Assembly (NCBI RefSeq): GCF_002863305.2
Contig: NZ_CP136962.1
Span: 2,232,001-2,296,000, forward strand
Direction of reading: 5' to 3'
DNA from: Neisseria perflava
GTDB taxonomy: Bacteria; Pseudomonadota; Gammaproteobacteria; Burkholderiales; Neisseriaceae
DNA: 64,000 nt
Shown here: positions 46,965 through 57,349 of the stretch, piece by piece
Position numbering within the stretch: the first letter of the stretch is position 1
Layout of the letters: each line of letters opens with the position of its first letter
The notes under the pieces: model-generated
Databases searched by the model: none
The model's input: only the letters and a program-made list of their open reading frames with translations
What the model was told of the DNA's origin: nothing
Position numbers and translations under genes: made by a program

Positions 46965-47054
46965 GAATTAAATGGTAAACGCGATGTTGAGAAACCAAAT
47001 GACGGAATAAGATTTGCGGTTGGTCAACTTATCTTATTCCTCCTTGTTTTACAA

Positions 47055-47696
47055 TCATTCAGGCGATGTTTCTCCTGCAAAATTCTCGATTTCTTCGCGA
47101 TGCGCGTCAAACCATGAGCCGACCACTTGATTGACTTCGTCCATACCTTGCTTTTTCAGGCTGGAGAACAGTTGAACGCTGATTTTTTGACGTTCGGTGT
47201 AGGGCTTGAGTGATTTTTTTACCGTCGCTAAAGTTTTAATCTGGTCGTTTTTAGACAGCTTGTCTGCTTTTGACAGCAGGATATGCACAGGACGGCCGGT
47301 GATGTGGAAAAAGTCCAGCATTTGAATGTCTAAAGCTTTGAGCGGATGGCGCGAGTCCATAATCAAAATCAGGCCGATCAGTTGGCGGCGTTGTTGCAGG
47401 TAGTCGCCCAAGAGTTTGACCCAGTGCGCACGGATGGCCTCCGGTACTTGCGCGTAGCCGTAGCCGGGCAAGTCGACCATGAAATTGCCGTTTTCCAGTT
47501 CAAAGAAATTAATGTGTTGGGTGCGGCCCGGTGTTTTGGAAACGTAGGCAAGGCGCACATGATTGGTTAAAGTATTGATGGCGCTGGATTTGCCGGCATT
47601 GCTTCGGCCGACAAAGGCAATCTCGGCCGGCGTGTCGGGCAGGTCTTTCAGATGGTTGACCGTCGTAAAGAATTTGGCGTTTTGAAAAAGGTTCAT
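47055..47696 (-). CDS. engB: Ribosome biogenesis GTPase EngB (YsxC/YihA)
   Basis: Encodes 213 residues from ATG 47696 (AAGGAAATACTG upstream; an ATG at 47750 adds 18 residues without support). The TRAFAC GTPase core has P-loop GRSNAGKSS at 30-38, the switch segment [13 protein letters not shown]3 [12 protein letters not shown]4 KADK ([11 protein letters not shown]) and G5 SSLKKQG. It acts in assembly of the large ribosomal subunit in the cytoplasm. Divergent from the cytochrome c4 gene. Confidence 0.97.
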   Translation of the reverse strand: MNLFQNAKFFTTVNHLKDLPDTPAEIAFVGRSNAGKSSAINTLTNHVRLAYVSKTPGRTQHINFFELENGNFMVDLPGYGYAQVPEAIRAHWVKLLGDYLQQRRQLIGLILIMDSRHPLKALDIQMLDFFHITGRPVHILLSKADKLSKNDQIKTLATVKKSLKPYTERQKISVQLFSSLKKQGMDEVNQVVGSWFDAHREEIENFAGETSPE

Positions 47697-47911
47697 CAGT
47701 ATTTCCTTACATGGAAACAAAACTGCAACATCATAATTTGTATCGGGCATTTATGTTGCAGCAGTTTGGTAATTTGAGTAGTAATTTAATGTAAACTTGG
47801 TATAGAATAGCACGTTTATAGAATTATCGGTTTTAATCGGGAAAATTCCCCGGTATTTGAGTATAAAAAAGGCATTGACGCGGTACGCAATGCTGTAATC
47901 AGGAGCACTCC

Positions 47912-48535
47912 ATGAAACGATTGACTTTATTGGCCTTGGTATTGGCTGCCGGTGCGGTTTCCGCTTCCCCTAAAGCAGATGCTGAAAAAGGCAAACAGGT
48001 AGCGACTACTATCTGTGCGGCGTGTCACGCAGCCGATGGTAACAGCGGTATCGCAACTTATCCTAAACTGGCAGGTCAGGCTGCGGCCTACACCTACGGT
48101 CAAACCATGGCCATCAAAGACGGTACCCGTACCCACGGTGCTGCCGGCGTGATGAAACCGATGGTGATGAACTTGTCCGAACAAGACATCCGCGACGCTG
48201 CCGCCTACTACGCTAAACAACAAGGCAAACCGGGCGAAGCCAATCCTAAAGAAAACCCAGAGCTGGGCGCGAAAATCTATCGCGGCGGCCTGAGCGCTAA
48301 AAAACTGCCGGCATGTATGTCTTGCCACGGTCCTAGCGGCGCAGGTATCCCTGGCGGCGGTACTGAAATCCAAGCCTATCCTCGTCTGGGCGGCCAACAC
48401 AAAGCTTACGTTGTCGAGCAAATGAAAGCTTACCAATCCGGCCAACGCAAAAACGCCATCATGGCCGATATTGCCAACCGTCTGAGCGAAGAAGAGTTGA
48501 ACGCAGTAGCCAACTTCATCCAAGGTTTGCACTAA
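47912..48535 (+). CDS. Dihaem cytochrome c4
   Basis: Encodes 207 residues. Signal peptide MKRLTLLALVLAAGAVSAS, then two similar class I haem domains with CAACH at 35-39 and CMSCH near 135, each followed by a Pro/Met-containing axial ligand loop (GVMKPMVMNLSEQDI, AIMADIANRLSEEEL). Periplasmic electron carrier passing electrons toward cytochrome cbb3 oxidase in neisseriae. CAGGAGCACTCC precedes the ATG. Its haem-ligation machinery, ccsB-ccsA, follows 204 nt downstream. Confidence 0.96.
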   Translation: MKRLTLLALVLAAGAVSASPKADAEKGKQVATTICAACHAADGNSGIATYPKLAGQAAAYTYGQTMAIKDGTRTHGAAGVMKPMVMNLSEQDIRDAAAYYAKQQGKPGEANPKENPELGAKIYRGGLSAKKLPACMSCHGPSGAGIPGGGTEIQAYPRLGGQHKAYVVEQMKAYQSGQRKNAIMADIANRLSEEELNAVANFIQGLH

Positions 48536-48562
48536 TTTCGTTTTGAAACGAGCTTATTGATA

Positions 48563-48594
48563 CAGGCCGTCTGAAAACCCTTCAGACGGCCTTA
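48563..48594. terminator. DUS hairpin terminator of cytochrome c4
   Basis: AGGCCGTCTGAAAACCC, then TTCAGACGGCCTTAG. It separates cytochrome c4 from the ccs operon. Confidence 0.75.
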
Positions 48595-48739
48595 GCCAAT
48601 ATAGGCCGATAAGCCTGATTGTTTTTTTCAAATAGCGACAGAAAGATTTTTACTACAATATGCAGTATTCTTCCTTTCGCATCACACGTCATTGCAGTCC
48701 GTTCTACCGATCGGGTTGCCCCAAGCCGACATTTGAGAC

Positions 48740-50755
48740 ATGAGTAAATCTTCATCATCCGTCCCACTTATCCGTAGACCATGGTTTGCCTTTTTCAGCT
48801 CCATGCGCTTTGCCGTTGCCCTGCTTAGCCTGTTGGGCGTGGCTTCGATTATCGGTACGGTCTTGCAACAAAATCAGCCACAAGTCGATTATTTGGTGAA
48901 ATTCGGCCCGTTTTGGTCGCAGATTTTCGGCTTTTTGGGCCTGTACGACGTGTATGCCTCGGCGTGGTTCGTTGTCATCATGATGTTTTTGGTGATTTCC
49001 ACCGGATTGTGCCTGATTCGCAATGTTCCGCCGTTTTTGCGCGAGATTCGTTCCTTCCGTGAAAACGCGAAGGAAAAATCACTGGCGGCAATGCGCCATT
49101 CCATCGTTTTAGACGGACAGGTAACGCCCGAAGTTGCGCAACGTTATTTGGAAGTGCAGGGCTATGGCTGCAAAACCGTTACGCGTGAAGACGGTTCGGT
49201 TTTGGTGGCGGCGAAAAAAGGTGCGATGAACAAATGGGGCTATATCTTTGCCCATGCCGCGCTGATTGTAATTTGTTTGGGCGGTTTGATAGACAGCAAT
49301 ATCCTGCTGAAAATCGGCATGCTCACCGGCCAAGTCGTGCCGGACAATACGGCGGTTTACGCCAAAGACTTTAAGCCCGAAAGCGTGTTGGGCGCATCCA
49401 ATTTGTCGTTTAGGGGCAATGTCAATATTTCGGAAGGGCAGAGCGCGGACGTAGTGTTTCTGAATGCGGATAACGGCATGCTGGTGCAAGATTTGCCGTT
49501 TTCGGTCAAATTAAAGAAATTCCATATCGACTTTTACGATACCGGTATGCCGCGCGATTTCGCCAGCGACTTGGAAGTCACGGACAAGGCGACCGGCAAA
49601 GTCAGCGAACACACCATCCGCGTCAACCATCCTTTGACGCTGCATGGTATTACGGTTTATCAGGCAAGTTTCGCCGACGGCGGCTCGGACTTGACGTTTA
49701 AAGCGTGGAATCTGGCCGATGCCGACCGCACTCCGGTCAAACTCAAAGCGACTTCCATGCGCGAGTTTCCGCTGGATTTGGACAAGGCTTCTTATAAACT
49801 GGAATTCGACCAGTTTACTTCGATGAACGTCGAAGACATGAGCGAGCCGTCTGAAAAAGAGCAAAATCTGAAATCCGCCATCAATGATGTTCGCTCCGTC
49901 CGTCAAGAAGGCAAAAAATACACCAATATCGGTCCGTCTATCGTTTACCGCATCCGCGACAAAGCAGGGCAGGCGGTCGAATATAAAAACTATATGTTGC
50001 CGCTGAAACAAGATGAAGACTATTTCTTCATTACCGGCACGCGCAGCGGCTTGGCGCAGCAATACCGTTGGTTGCGCATTCCGATGGATAAAAACGGCCA
50101 AATCGACACCTTTATGGCTTTGCGCCAATATCTGAAAAACGATACGGCACGCCGTAAAACCGTTGCCAATGCCGTTAAAGACGCGCCTGCCGAAATCCGT
50201 GAGCAATTCATGGCGGCGGCGGAAAATACCTTGTCGATTTTTGCCAAAGGCGGCTATTTGGCTTTGGACGAATTTGTTACCACCAATATTCCGAAAGATC
50301 AGCAGGAAAAAATGCAGGGCTATTTCTACGAGATGCTCTATGGCGTGATGAATGCCGCTTTGGAAGACACGATCAGTACATACAACCTGCCGGCTTGGCC
50401 GCAAGATGAAAAACGCAACCGCTTCCTGCTGCATGCAATGGACGCGTACACCGGTTTGACCGAGTATCCTGCGCCGATGTTGCTGCAATTGGACGGCTAT
50501 TCCGAAGTGCGCTCTTCCGGATTGCAGATGACCCGTTCGCCGGGCGCATTCTTGGTATATCTGGGTTCGGTATTGCTGGTGTTGGGCACGGTGTTTATGT
50601 TCTATATCCGTGAAAAACGTGCTTGGCTGCTGTTTTCAGACGGCCGTATCCGTTTTGCCATGTCTTCCAGCCGCAACGAACGCGACTTGCAGAAAGAATT
50701 TCCGCAACACACACGGCAATTGCAGCAGCTTGCCAAGGATTTGAACCATGAATAA
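48740..50755 (+). CDS. ccsB: Cytochrome c biogenesis protein CcsB (ResB)
   Basis: Encodes 671 residues, a System II (Ccs) cytochrome c maturation protein. Transmembrane helices at the N-terminus (FFSSMRFAVALLSLLGVASIIGTVL and AWFVVIMMFLVISTGLCLI), then IFAHAALIVICLGGLI, a large periplasmic domain (about 190-590), and a last helix FLVYLGSVLLVLGTVFMFYI. With CcsA it exports haem and ligates it to CXXCH apocytochromes. The last codons overlap ccsA by 8 nt, so the two are cotranslated. Confidence 0.96.
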   Translation: MSKSSSSVPLIRRPWFAFFSSMRFAVALLSLLGVASIIGTVLQQNQPQVDYLVKFGPFWSQIFGFLGLYDVYASAWFVVIMMFLVISTGLCLIRNVPPFLREIRSFRENAKEKSLAAMRHSIVLDGQVTPEVAQRYLEVQGYGCKTVTREDGSVLVAAKKGAMNKWGYIFAHAALIVICLGGLIDSNILLKIGMLTGQVVPDNTAVYAKDFKPESVLGASNLSFRGNVNISEGQSADVVFLNADNGMLVQDLPFSVKLKKFHIDFYDTGMPRDFASDLEVTDKATGKVSEHTIRVNHPLTLHGITVYQASFADGGSDLTFKAWNLADADRTPVKLKATSMREFPLDLDKASYKLEFDQFTSMNVEDMSEPSEKEQNLKSAINDVRSVRQEGKKYTNIGPSIVYRIRDKAGQAVEYKNYMLPLKQDEDYFFITGTRSGLAQQYRWLRIPMDKNGQIDTFMALRQYLKNDTARRKTVANAVKDAPAEIREQFMAAAENTLSIFAKGGYLALDEFVTTNIPKDQQEKMQGYFYEMLYGVMNAALEDTISTYNLPAWPQDEKRNRFLLHAMDAYTGLTEYPAPMLLQLDGYSEVRSSGLQMTRSPGAFLVYLGSVLLVLGTVFMFYIREKRAWLLFSDGRIRFAMSSSRNERDLQKEFPQHTRQLQQLAKDLNHE

Positions 50756-51935
50756 CAAACATCAGGCCTTGCCCGAGCATGAGCTTCTGACACACAAATC
50801 ATTTATCCGAAACCTCAACCTCTTCGACTGGGCATTCGCGCTGCTGATTGCAGTCGGCGCGTTTATTGCCCAAACCCAGGCCGGTTTGCACATGGACATC
50901 TACGAAATGGTGATTTTGTGGGCGAGTGCCGGTATTGCTGTTTTTCTAGGTTGGTTTTTCAAACCGATGCGCTGGTTTATCCCTGTGGGCGTATGCTTGG
51001 CGTATTTGGCCGTTGATTTGTATGGCGGCGACATCAAACGCGCAGACGGCTTCCTGCTCAAATACCTGTTAAGCAGCCAGTCGGCGATTATGTGGCAATG
51101 CGCGTTTGTGTTCTTTGCCTTGTTTGCCTATATCGTCGGCGCGATGGCAGCGGTGCGCAAGAATGTGCCGTCCAATACGCTTTTGGGCATGGGTACCGTG
51201 TTTGCGTGGGTTTCCGCGATGGCGGGCTTTGTCGGTTTGCTGGTGCGTTGGCATGAAAGCTATCTGCTGCGTCCCGATGCCGGCCATATTCCGGTCTCCA
51301 ACCTTTACGAAGTATTCATCTTGTTCTTGGTCATTACGGCGCTGATGTACCTCTATTACGAAGGCCGTTTTGCCGTACAAAAACTGGGTGGCTTTGTCTT
51401 CAGCTTTATGGCGATTGTGGTCGGATTTGTCTTGTGGTACAGCGTTTCACGCGAGGCTCATGCCATTCAGCCGCTGATTCCGGCTTTGCAGTCTTGGTGG
51501 ATGAAAATCCACGTTCCGGCCAACTTTATCGGCTACGGTGCATTCTGTATTGCCGCCATGCTGGGTATTGCCGAACTGCTGGCACTCCGAAAAGAAGATG
51601 CGGGCAAAAAATCATGGCTGCCGCACTCGCAAGTCATTGAAGAAGTCATGTACAAAGCGATTGCCGTCGGTTTCCTGTTCTTCACAATTGCCACCATTCT
51701 CGGCGCATTGTGGGCAGCCGATGCGTGGGGCCGCTATTGGAGCTGGGACCCGAAAGAAACTTGGGCATTCATCGTTTGGCTGAATTACGCTATCTGGTTG
51801 CATTTGCGGCTGGTGGCAGGCTGGCGCGGCAAAGTGTTGGCTTGGTGGGCGGTCATCGGCTTGATCATTACCGCCTTTGCCTTTATCGGCGTGAATATGT
51901 TCTTGAGCGGCCTGCACTCTTACGGCACTTTGTAA
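50748..51935 (+). CDS. ccsA: Cytochrome c biogenesis protein CcsA
   Basis: Encodes 395 residues with about eight membrane helices. The WWD (Trp-rich) haem-handling motif is WGRYWSWDPKETWAFIVW near residues 330-348, and conserved His residues flank it (LHLRLVAGWRG). Forms the haem channel and ligase with CcsB in the inner membrane. Its targets include the cytochromes at 31516 and 47912 in this window. Confidence 0.97.
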   Translation: MNNKHQALPEHELLTHKSFIRNLNLFDWAFALLIAVGAFIAQTQAGLHMDIYEMVILWASAGIAVFLGWFFKPMRWFIPVGVCLAYLAVDLYGGDIKRADGFLLKYLLSSQSAIMWQCAFVFFALFAYIVGAMAAVRKNVPSNTLLGMGTVFAWVSAMAGFVGLLVRWHESYLLRPDAGHIPVSNLYEVFILFLVITALMYLYYEGRFAVQKLGGFVFSFMAIVVGFVLWYSVSREAHAIQPLIPALQSWWMKIHVPANFIGYGAFCIAAMLGIAELLALRKEDAGKKSWLPHSQVIEEVMYKAIAVGFLFFTIATILGALWAADAWGRYWSWDPKETWAFIVWLNYAIWLHLRLVAGWRGKVLAWWAVIGLIITAFAFIGVNMFLSGLHSYGTL

Positions 51936-52034
51936 GCAGCTTATCCCGCACTTTATTTCAGACGGCCTTTTTCCGTTTTCGGGGAAAACGCCGTCTTAAT
52001 CGTTTTTAATCATTTTTTCAGACGGCCTCAAACC

Positions 52035-53105
52035 ATGTTGGTATTAGGAATTGAATCATCTTGCGACGAAACCGGCGTTGCGCTCTACGATACCGAGCGC
52101 GGCCTGTTGGCGCATCATTTGCACACACAAATGGCGATGCACGCCGAATACGGCGGCGTTGTCCCCGAGTTGGCCAGCCGCGACCATATCCGCCGTGTCG
52201 TGCCGTTGACGCAAGGTTGCTTGAAGGAAGCAGGCGTAGGCTATGCCGACATTGACGCGGTTGCCTTTACGCAAGGCCCGGGTTTGGGCGGCGCATTACT
52301 GGCCGGTTCAGGCTTTGCCAACGCCTTGGCATTTGCCATCGGCAAGCCCGTTATCCCCGTTCACCATCTTGAAGGCCATTTGCTCTCTCCCTTGTTGGCA
52401 GACGACAAGCCTGAATTTCCATTTGTCGCTTTGCTGGTGTCGGGCGGACATACGCAATTTATGGCTGTACGCGGTATCGGCGATTACACCTTGCTGGGTG
52501 AAAGTGTGGATGATGCGGCAGGCGAAGCGTTTGATAAAACGGCCAAGCTTTTGGGCCTGCCTTACCCCGGCGGTGCCAAATTATCCGAGCTGGCCAAACT
52601 CGGCACGCCTGATGCTTTCACATTCCCACGCCCCATGCTCCATTCGCACGATTTGCAGATGAGCTTTTCCGGTTTGAAAACCGCCGTTTTGACAGATGTC
52701 GAAAAAGTCCGCGCCGAAACCGGCAGCGATGAAATTCCCGAACAGACGCGCAACGATATTTGCCGCTCTTTCCAAGATGCGGTGGTTGACGTATTGGCGG
52801 CCAAAGCCAAAAAAGCGTTGTTGGATACCGGCTTCAGAACTTTGGTGGTTGCCGGCGGCGTGGGTGCAAACTGGAAACTGCGTGATGAATTTTCGCGCTT
52901 AACCGTCAAAATGCCGTCTGAAAAAGGCAAATCCAAACCGCAGGAAGAAAAAATCAACGTCTATTTCCCACCGATGGCATATTGCACTGATAACGGCGCA
53001 ATGATTGCCTTTGCCGGCGCGATGCGACTTGCCGAGCGTCAGGCTGTCGGTGCATTCAATGTCAAGCCGCGCTGGCCGCTGTCGGATATTGTGAAGCAGG
53101 GTTGA
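52035..53105 (+). CDS. tsaD: tRNA t6A threonylcarbamoyltransferase TsaD
   Basis: Encodes 356 residues. Transfers threonylcarbamoyl to A37 of ANN-decoding tRNAs with TsaB and TsaE. The opening [19 protein letters not shown], metal ligands His111 and His115 in HHLEGH, nucleotide motif SGGHTQF, and [14 protein letters not shown] are diagnostic. Essential in most bacteria. A DUS lies only a few nt before the ATG (52019-52029), and another, an AT-DUS, is read in frame at 52913. Confidence 0.98.
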   Translation: MLVLGIESSCDETGVALYDTERGLLAHHLHTQMAMHAEYGGVVPELASRDHIRRVVPLTQGCLKEAGVGYADIDAVAFTQGPGLGGALLAGSGFANALAFAIGKPVIPVHHLEGHLLSPLLADDKPEFPFVALLVSGGHTQFMAVRGIGDYTLLGESVDDAAGEAFDKTAKLLGLPYPGGAKLSELAKLGTPDAFTFPRPMLHSHDLQMSFSGLKTAVLTDVEKVRAETGSDEIPEQTRNDICRSFQDAVVDVLAAKAKKALLDTGFRTLVVAGGVGANWKLRDEFSRLTVKMPSEKGKSKPQEEKINVYFPPMAYCTDNGAMIAFAGAMRLAERQAVGAFNVKPRWPLSDIVKQG

Positions 53106-53129
53106 TGCATTAGACTGCTTCGATGCAAT

Positions 53130-53175
53130 GAAAGGCCGTCTGAAAACCCGAAGACAGGGTTTTCAGACGGCCGTT
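53130..53175. terminator. DUS hairpin terminator after tsaD
   Basis: AAAGGCCGTCTGAAAACCC, loop GAAGACA, GGGTTTTCAGACGGCCGTTT. The stem extends into AAACCC/GGGTTT. Confidence 0.85.
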
Positions 53176-53282
53176 TAATGAAACGGATGTTTGCGGTAAA
53201 ACTTCATTCAAAAAGATGAGTAATTTTTTCATCCGTTTTTTCTACAATATTAACGTTGATTGATTGCAAAAGGCCGTCTGAA

Positions 53283-54185
53283 ATGACGAATTTATCCAAA
53301 GGTTTGCTGGCTGCGATAGCGTCCAATTTGTTGTTTTCCATGCTGTTTCTGTACGGTATGTGGATGCGGCCGATGACGGGGACGGAGGTGTTTGCCTGGC
53401 GCATGGTCGCCATGCTGTCGGCTTTGTGCGTGCTGATGACGATGGTCAACGGTTGGCAGGCGGCAACGCGTTTTGCTTATGGCGTCGGCCGGGATTGGAA
53501 ACGATGGCTGCTGATTGTATTGCCGACGCCGATATTTGCCAGCCAGTTGTGGCTGTTTGTCTGGGGGCCGGTCAACGGGGAAGGGGTAAACATCGCCATG
53601 GGTTATTTCCTGTTTCCTTTGGCGATGATGCTGGGTGGACGGATTTGGTTTAAAGAGCGTTTGAACCGGTTGCAGAGGGTGGCGGTAATCTTGGCGTGTG
53701 CAGGCGTGGCATGTGAATTGGTGCGGTCGGGCGCGTTTTCGTGGACGACGGTATGGGTGTTCGGTACTTATCCGTTTTATTATCTGCTGCGCCGAAAACT
53801 GGGCGTGCCTTCTTTAATCGGTCTGACCTTTGATTTAATGATGATTACGCCGTTTGCATTGGCGTATATTATATTTGCAACGGATACGCCGGCGATGATT
53901 GCGGCCAAACCAGTTTTAATTTTCTTTATTGTGTTGCTGGGTTTTAATAGTGCAATATCTATGCATTTGAATTTGAAGGCAAATCAGTTGCTGCCGGTGG
54001 CGGTGTTCGGCATGTTGAGCTATTTGGAGCCTGTATTGCTTTTTATTGTGTCGATTGTATGGCTGGGCGAGCCGGTGCAAAAAGGCGCATTGATCGGCTA
54101 TGGCCTGATTTGGTCGGGTTTGTGCGTGATGATTGTCAATGGCTTGTTGGGAATGAAGAAAGAAAAGAAATTGGCTAAAGCTTGA
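53283..54185 (+). CDS. RarD-type EamA-family permease
   Basis: Encodes 300 residues from ATG 53283 (MTNLSKGLLAAIASNLLFSMLFLYGMW), which directly follows a DUS; an ATG at 53256 adds nine residues. Ten hydrophobic segments in two EamA repeats, with the RarD-like YGMWMRPMTGTEVFAWRMVAML and FLFPLAMMLGGRIWFKERL, and LGEPV in the second half. A drug/metabolite superfamily transporter in the inner membrane. The substrate is not known (RarD was first noted as a chloramphenicol-sensitivity protein). Confidence 0.9.
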   Translation: MTNLSKGLLAAIASNLLFSMLFLYGMWMRPMTGTEVFAWRMVAMLSALCVLMTMVNGWQAATRFAYGVGRDWKRWLLIVLPTPIFASQLWLFVWGPVNGEGVNIAMGYFLFPLAMMLGGRIWFKERLNRLQRVAVILACAGVACELVRSGAFSWTTVWVFGTYPFYYLLRRKLGVPSLIGLTFDLMMITPFALAYIIFATDTPAMIAAKPVLIFFIVLLGFNSAISMHLNLKANQLLPVAVFGMLSYLEPVLLFIVSIVWLGEPVQKGALIGYGLIWSGLCVMIVNGLLGMKKEKKLAKA

Positions 54186-54195
54186 TTGATGGATT

Positions 54196-54279
54196 AAGGC
54201 CGTCTGAAAAATGGGTTGATCAATATTTTCAGACGGCCTTGAATATTAAAAGGGACGTATCCGATACGTCCCTTTTGTT
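54196..54279. terminator. Two stacked terminators between the permease and murU
   Basis: A DUS hairpin at 54196-54240 (AAGGCCGTCTGAAAA ... TTTTCAGACGGCCTT) and then AAAGGGACGTATCCGATACGTCCCTTTTG at 54249-54277. Both are usable on either strand and end convergent genes. Confidence 0.85.
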
Positions 54280-55062
<783 letters not shown>

Positions 55063-55563
55063 TTATGCCAAAGATTTGAATTGCCTACGGAAATACAGCA
55101 ATGCCGGCGCTTGCGTATCGGTATTGCGGATTTCGTTGATCTGAACGAAAAAGACGTAATGCGTGCCGATTTCGCGTTGATCGACAATGCTGCCGTGCAG
55201 GTGCGCCAGCGCGCCTTCGACTTCTAGCTGTCCGGTTTGTCCTCTATGCCAAATATGGTATTCAAAGCGTTCTTCGGGCGAGAGGTCGGTCAGTCCGGCA
55301 AAGTGTTCGGCGACATCCTGCTGGCTGTCGTTGAGTGTGTTGATACACAGATCACGGTTACCTTGCAGGATGGGAATAATGGCGGATTGGCGGTTGATGC
55401 ACAGCATGACTGTCGGCGGTTCGTCGGTAACGGCAGTTACGGCAGTCATAGTAATGCCATAGCGTCCCGCTTCGCCGTCTGTCGTGATAACGTGCACACC
55501 GGCGGCACAGGAGGCCATGGCATCTCGAAATGGTCTCTTGAGTGTGTGTGTTGAATCTGTCAT
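55063..55563 (-). CDS. hpaC: Flavin reductase (HpaC-like)
   Basis: Encodes 166 residues. Flavin-reductase fold of two-component monooxygenases: FRDAMASCAAGVHVITTDGEAGRYGITMTAVTAVTDEPPTVMLCINRQS is the FMN/FAD-binding beta-barrel start, and EIGTHYVFFVQINEIR a late strand. In E. coli HpaC supplies reduced FAD to 4-hydroxyphenylacetate 3-hydroxylase. Only 10 nt from the nadR stop on the same strand, so cotranscribed. The oxygenase partner HpaB is not in this window. Confidence 0.88.
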   Translation of the reverse strand: MTDSTHTLKRPFRDAMASCAAGVHVITTDGEAGRYGITMTAVTAVTDEPPTVMLCINRQSAIIPILQGNRDLCINTLNDSQQDVAEHFAGLTDLSPEERFEYHIWHRGQTGQLEVEGALAHLHGSIVDQREIGTHYVFFVQINEIRNTDTQAPALLYFRRQFKSLA

Positions 55564-55573
55564 CCGGCTCGCT

Positions 55574-56011
55574 TTATTTTAATGCCTGTTCGATTTTTGC
55601 CAGCTCTGCCAAGAGTTCTTTGAGTTGTGCCATTTTTTCTTTGGTAAGGACTTTTTCAATTGCGTCATAGCGCTCGTCAACCAATGCGCCGGTGGACTCA
55701 TAGAGTTTCTCGCCTTCGGGCGTCAGTTTCAGATAAACGCGGCGTTGGTCGTTGGAAGGCTTCAGGCGCACGGCCAAACCTGCTTTTTCCAAGCGGGTCA
55801 GAATGCCGGTCAGGCTGGGACGGAGGATGCAGGCCTGATTAGCCAAGTCTTGGAAGTCGAGAGTGCCGTTTTCCGCTAAGAGCCGGATGATACGCCATTG
55901 CTGGTCAGTAATATTGGCTTGGTTCAGAATAGGGCGGAATTGGGTCATCAATGCTTCCCGTGCCTGAATCAGACCGATATTGATAGATGCATGTTTAGAT
56001 TGGTTGGGCAT
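55574..56011 (-). CDS. nadR: MarR-family regulator NadR/FarR (HpaR-type)
   Basis: Encodes 145 residues from ATG 56011 (MPNQSKHASINIGLIQAREAL). Winged-HTH dimer with DNA-recognition helix RPSLTGILTRLEKAGLAVRLKPSNDQRRVYLKLT. As I recall them, the sequence is nearly the same as the meningococcal NadR/FarR regulator, which represses nadA and farAB and is relieved by 4-hydroxyphenylacetate. A DUS-free upstream ATG at 56041 adds ten residues. Cotranscribed with hpaC, which fits a response to hydroxyphenyl acids. Confidence 0.93.
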   Translation of the reverse strand: MPNQSKHASINIGLIQAREALMTQFRPILNQANITDQQWRIIRLLAENGTLDFQDLANQACILRPSLTGILTRLEKAGLAVRLKPSNDQRRVYLKLTPEGEKLYESTGALVDERYDAIEKVLTKEKMAQLKELLAELAKIEQALK

Positions 56012-56350
56012 TACTAAGTCTCCGGTGTTATCAAAAATCAAACCGTTGAAGCGTGAGGTAGATTGATAAAGGCGAATATTGCTGTTTTAAGGCTGCCGTC
56101 GGCAGCCGGGTCATGGGAACAAAAGCATCACTGCCACAATATTAGATGAAGATCTCTAACAGTTTGTTTTGATAATAATGTTTCCAATTGTTCTTATGGT
56201 TATATCTTAGTCTATTTTCTTTATAATCTCAACAAAATCATATGTTATCGGGAAAGAGATAGTTTATTTATTTATGAAGTGGAATAGGATAAAAATATTC
56301 GGCGAAGATGATTCTTTGGATTTTCTATTTTTGGTGGATTTTCAATGAAT
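56012..56350. promoter_or_regulatory. Region upstream of nadR
   Basis: About 340 bp of AT-rich non-coding DNA. A perfect inverted repeat GGCTGCC-GTC-GGCAGCC is at 56091-56107, without a T-run, 80 bp before the nadR start: a candidate operator or attenuator. No gene supported. AATATGATAATGG near 56440 is within the next gene. Confidence 0.45.
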
Positions 56351-56857
56351 TTAGCCGAAGATGTCTGCTAAGTAAATTCTGATTTTTAAGCCGATGTAGC
56401 TAGAAAGCCCGGATGTGTGATGAATCATTTTGCCATCTTTTAATATGATAATGGTCGGTGTGACGGCTATATTCCATTTTTGAGCCATCAGGCCGTCTGA
56501 ATCATTGAAGTTTGGAAAGGATAGATTGTTTTGTTGCATATGGTGGGCAATGTCCGCGTCGCTTCCGGAGCGCAAGGCTATGCCCAGTGTTGGGATATCG
56601 TCTTGGTGTAGTTTTTCTATGGTTGATGATGTGTATGAACAAATACGACACCAGCTGCCCCAAAAATAAACGACGGCAACCCGATTTTGGCTGAAGGATT
56701 GGAGGGAAGTGGTTTGTCCATCGGTTAAAGTGATGGTTTGTGCTGCCGACTGCAAGGGTTGGTCAGGCTTGCGCACCCAGTCGACAATCATGGATAAGAA
56801 GATGAAGATAATCACAGCCTGAAGCAATGATTTGGCGTAGTGGAGCAGAGTTTTCAT
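56351..56857 (-). CDS. Membrane-anchored thioredoxin-like protein (TlpA/ScsD type)
   Basis: Encodes 168 residues from ATG 56857 (MKTLLHYAKS); an ATG at 56917 adds 20 residues. An N-terminal hydrophobic segment LLQAVIIFIFLSMIVDW anchors or exports it. The redox site is WGSWCRIC (Cys70, Cys73), the cis-Pro is in NIAVTPTIIIL. A periplasmic thiol-disulfide protein, possibly reducing apocytochromes or a disulfide isomerase partner. An in-frame DUS encodes DSDGL. Alone on this strand before rplM-rpsI. Confidence 0.87.
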   Translation of the reverse strand: MKTLLHYAKSLLQAVIIFIFLSMIVDWVRKPDQPLQSAAQTITLTDGQTTSLQSFSQNRVAVVYFWGSWCRICSYTSSTIEKLHQDDIPTLGIALRSGSDADIAHHMQQNNLSFPNFNDSDGLMAQKWNIAVTPTIIILKDGKMIHHTSGLSSYIGLKIRIYLADIFG

Positions 56858-56898
56858 CATATATTGCGGGGGATATTGGATTATCGTTTTATAAATGA

Positions 56899-56924
56899 AA
56901 AAAGCCTTGCAGAGCAAGGCTTTT
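56899..56924 (-). terminator. Terminator of rplM-rpsI
   Basis: AAAAGCCTTGC-AGA-GCAAGGCTTTT, a perfect 11-bp stem, T-run on both strands, 20 nt past the rpsI stop. Confidence 0.9.
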
Positions 56925-56944
56925 GATTCGATCCTAGAAACGTA

Positions 56945-57337
56945 TTAACGTTTGGAGAATTGTTTTGCGCGACGTGCTTTGCGCAAACCTGGTTTTTTAC
57001 GTTCAACTTCACGAGCATCGCGAGTAACGAAGCCTGCTTGAGACAGGGCTGGTTTCAGGGCTGCATCGAAGTCGATCAGGGCGCGGGTGATACCGTGACG
57101 GATAGCGCCGGATTGACCGGTTTCGCCGCCACCGGTTACGTTAACTTTGATGTCGAAAGATTCGGCATTTTCAGTCAGAACCAGAGGTTGACGTACAACC
57201 ATGCGGCTGGTTTCACGTGCGAAGAATTCGTCAACGGGGCGGCCGTTTACGATGATTTGGCCGGTACCTTTAGTCAAGAATACACGAGCCACTGAACTTT
57301 TGCGGCGGCCTGTGCCGTAGTAGTATTTACCGTTCAT
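56945..57337 (-). CDS. rpsI: Ribosomal protein S9
   Basis: Encodes 130 residues. Small-subunit protein near the P site. The N-terminal [16 protein letters not shown] and the basic C-terminal tail [17 protein letters not shown] that contacts tRNA are canonical. Last gene of rplM-rpsI, 12 nt after rplM, ending at a strong terminator. Confidence 0.99.
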   Translation of the reverse strand: MNGKYYYGTGRRKSSVARVFLTKGTGQIIVNGRPVDEFFARETSRMVVRQPLVLTENAESFDIKVNVTGGGETGQSGAIRHGITRALIDFDAALKPALSQAGFVTRDAREVERKKPGLRKARRAKQFSKR

Positions 57338-57349
57338 GTCGTGTCCTTA

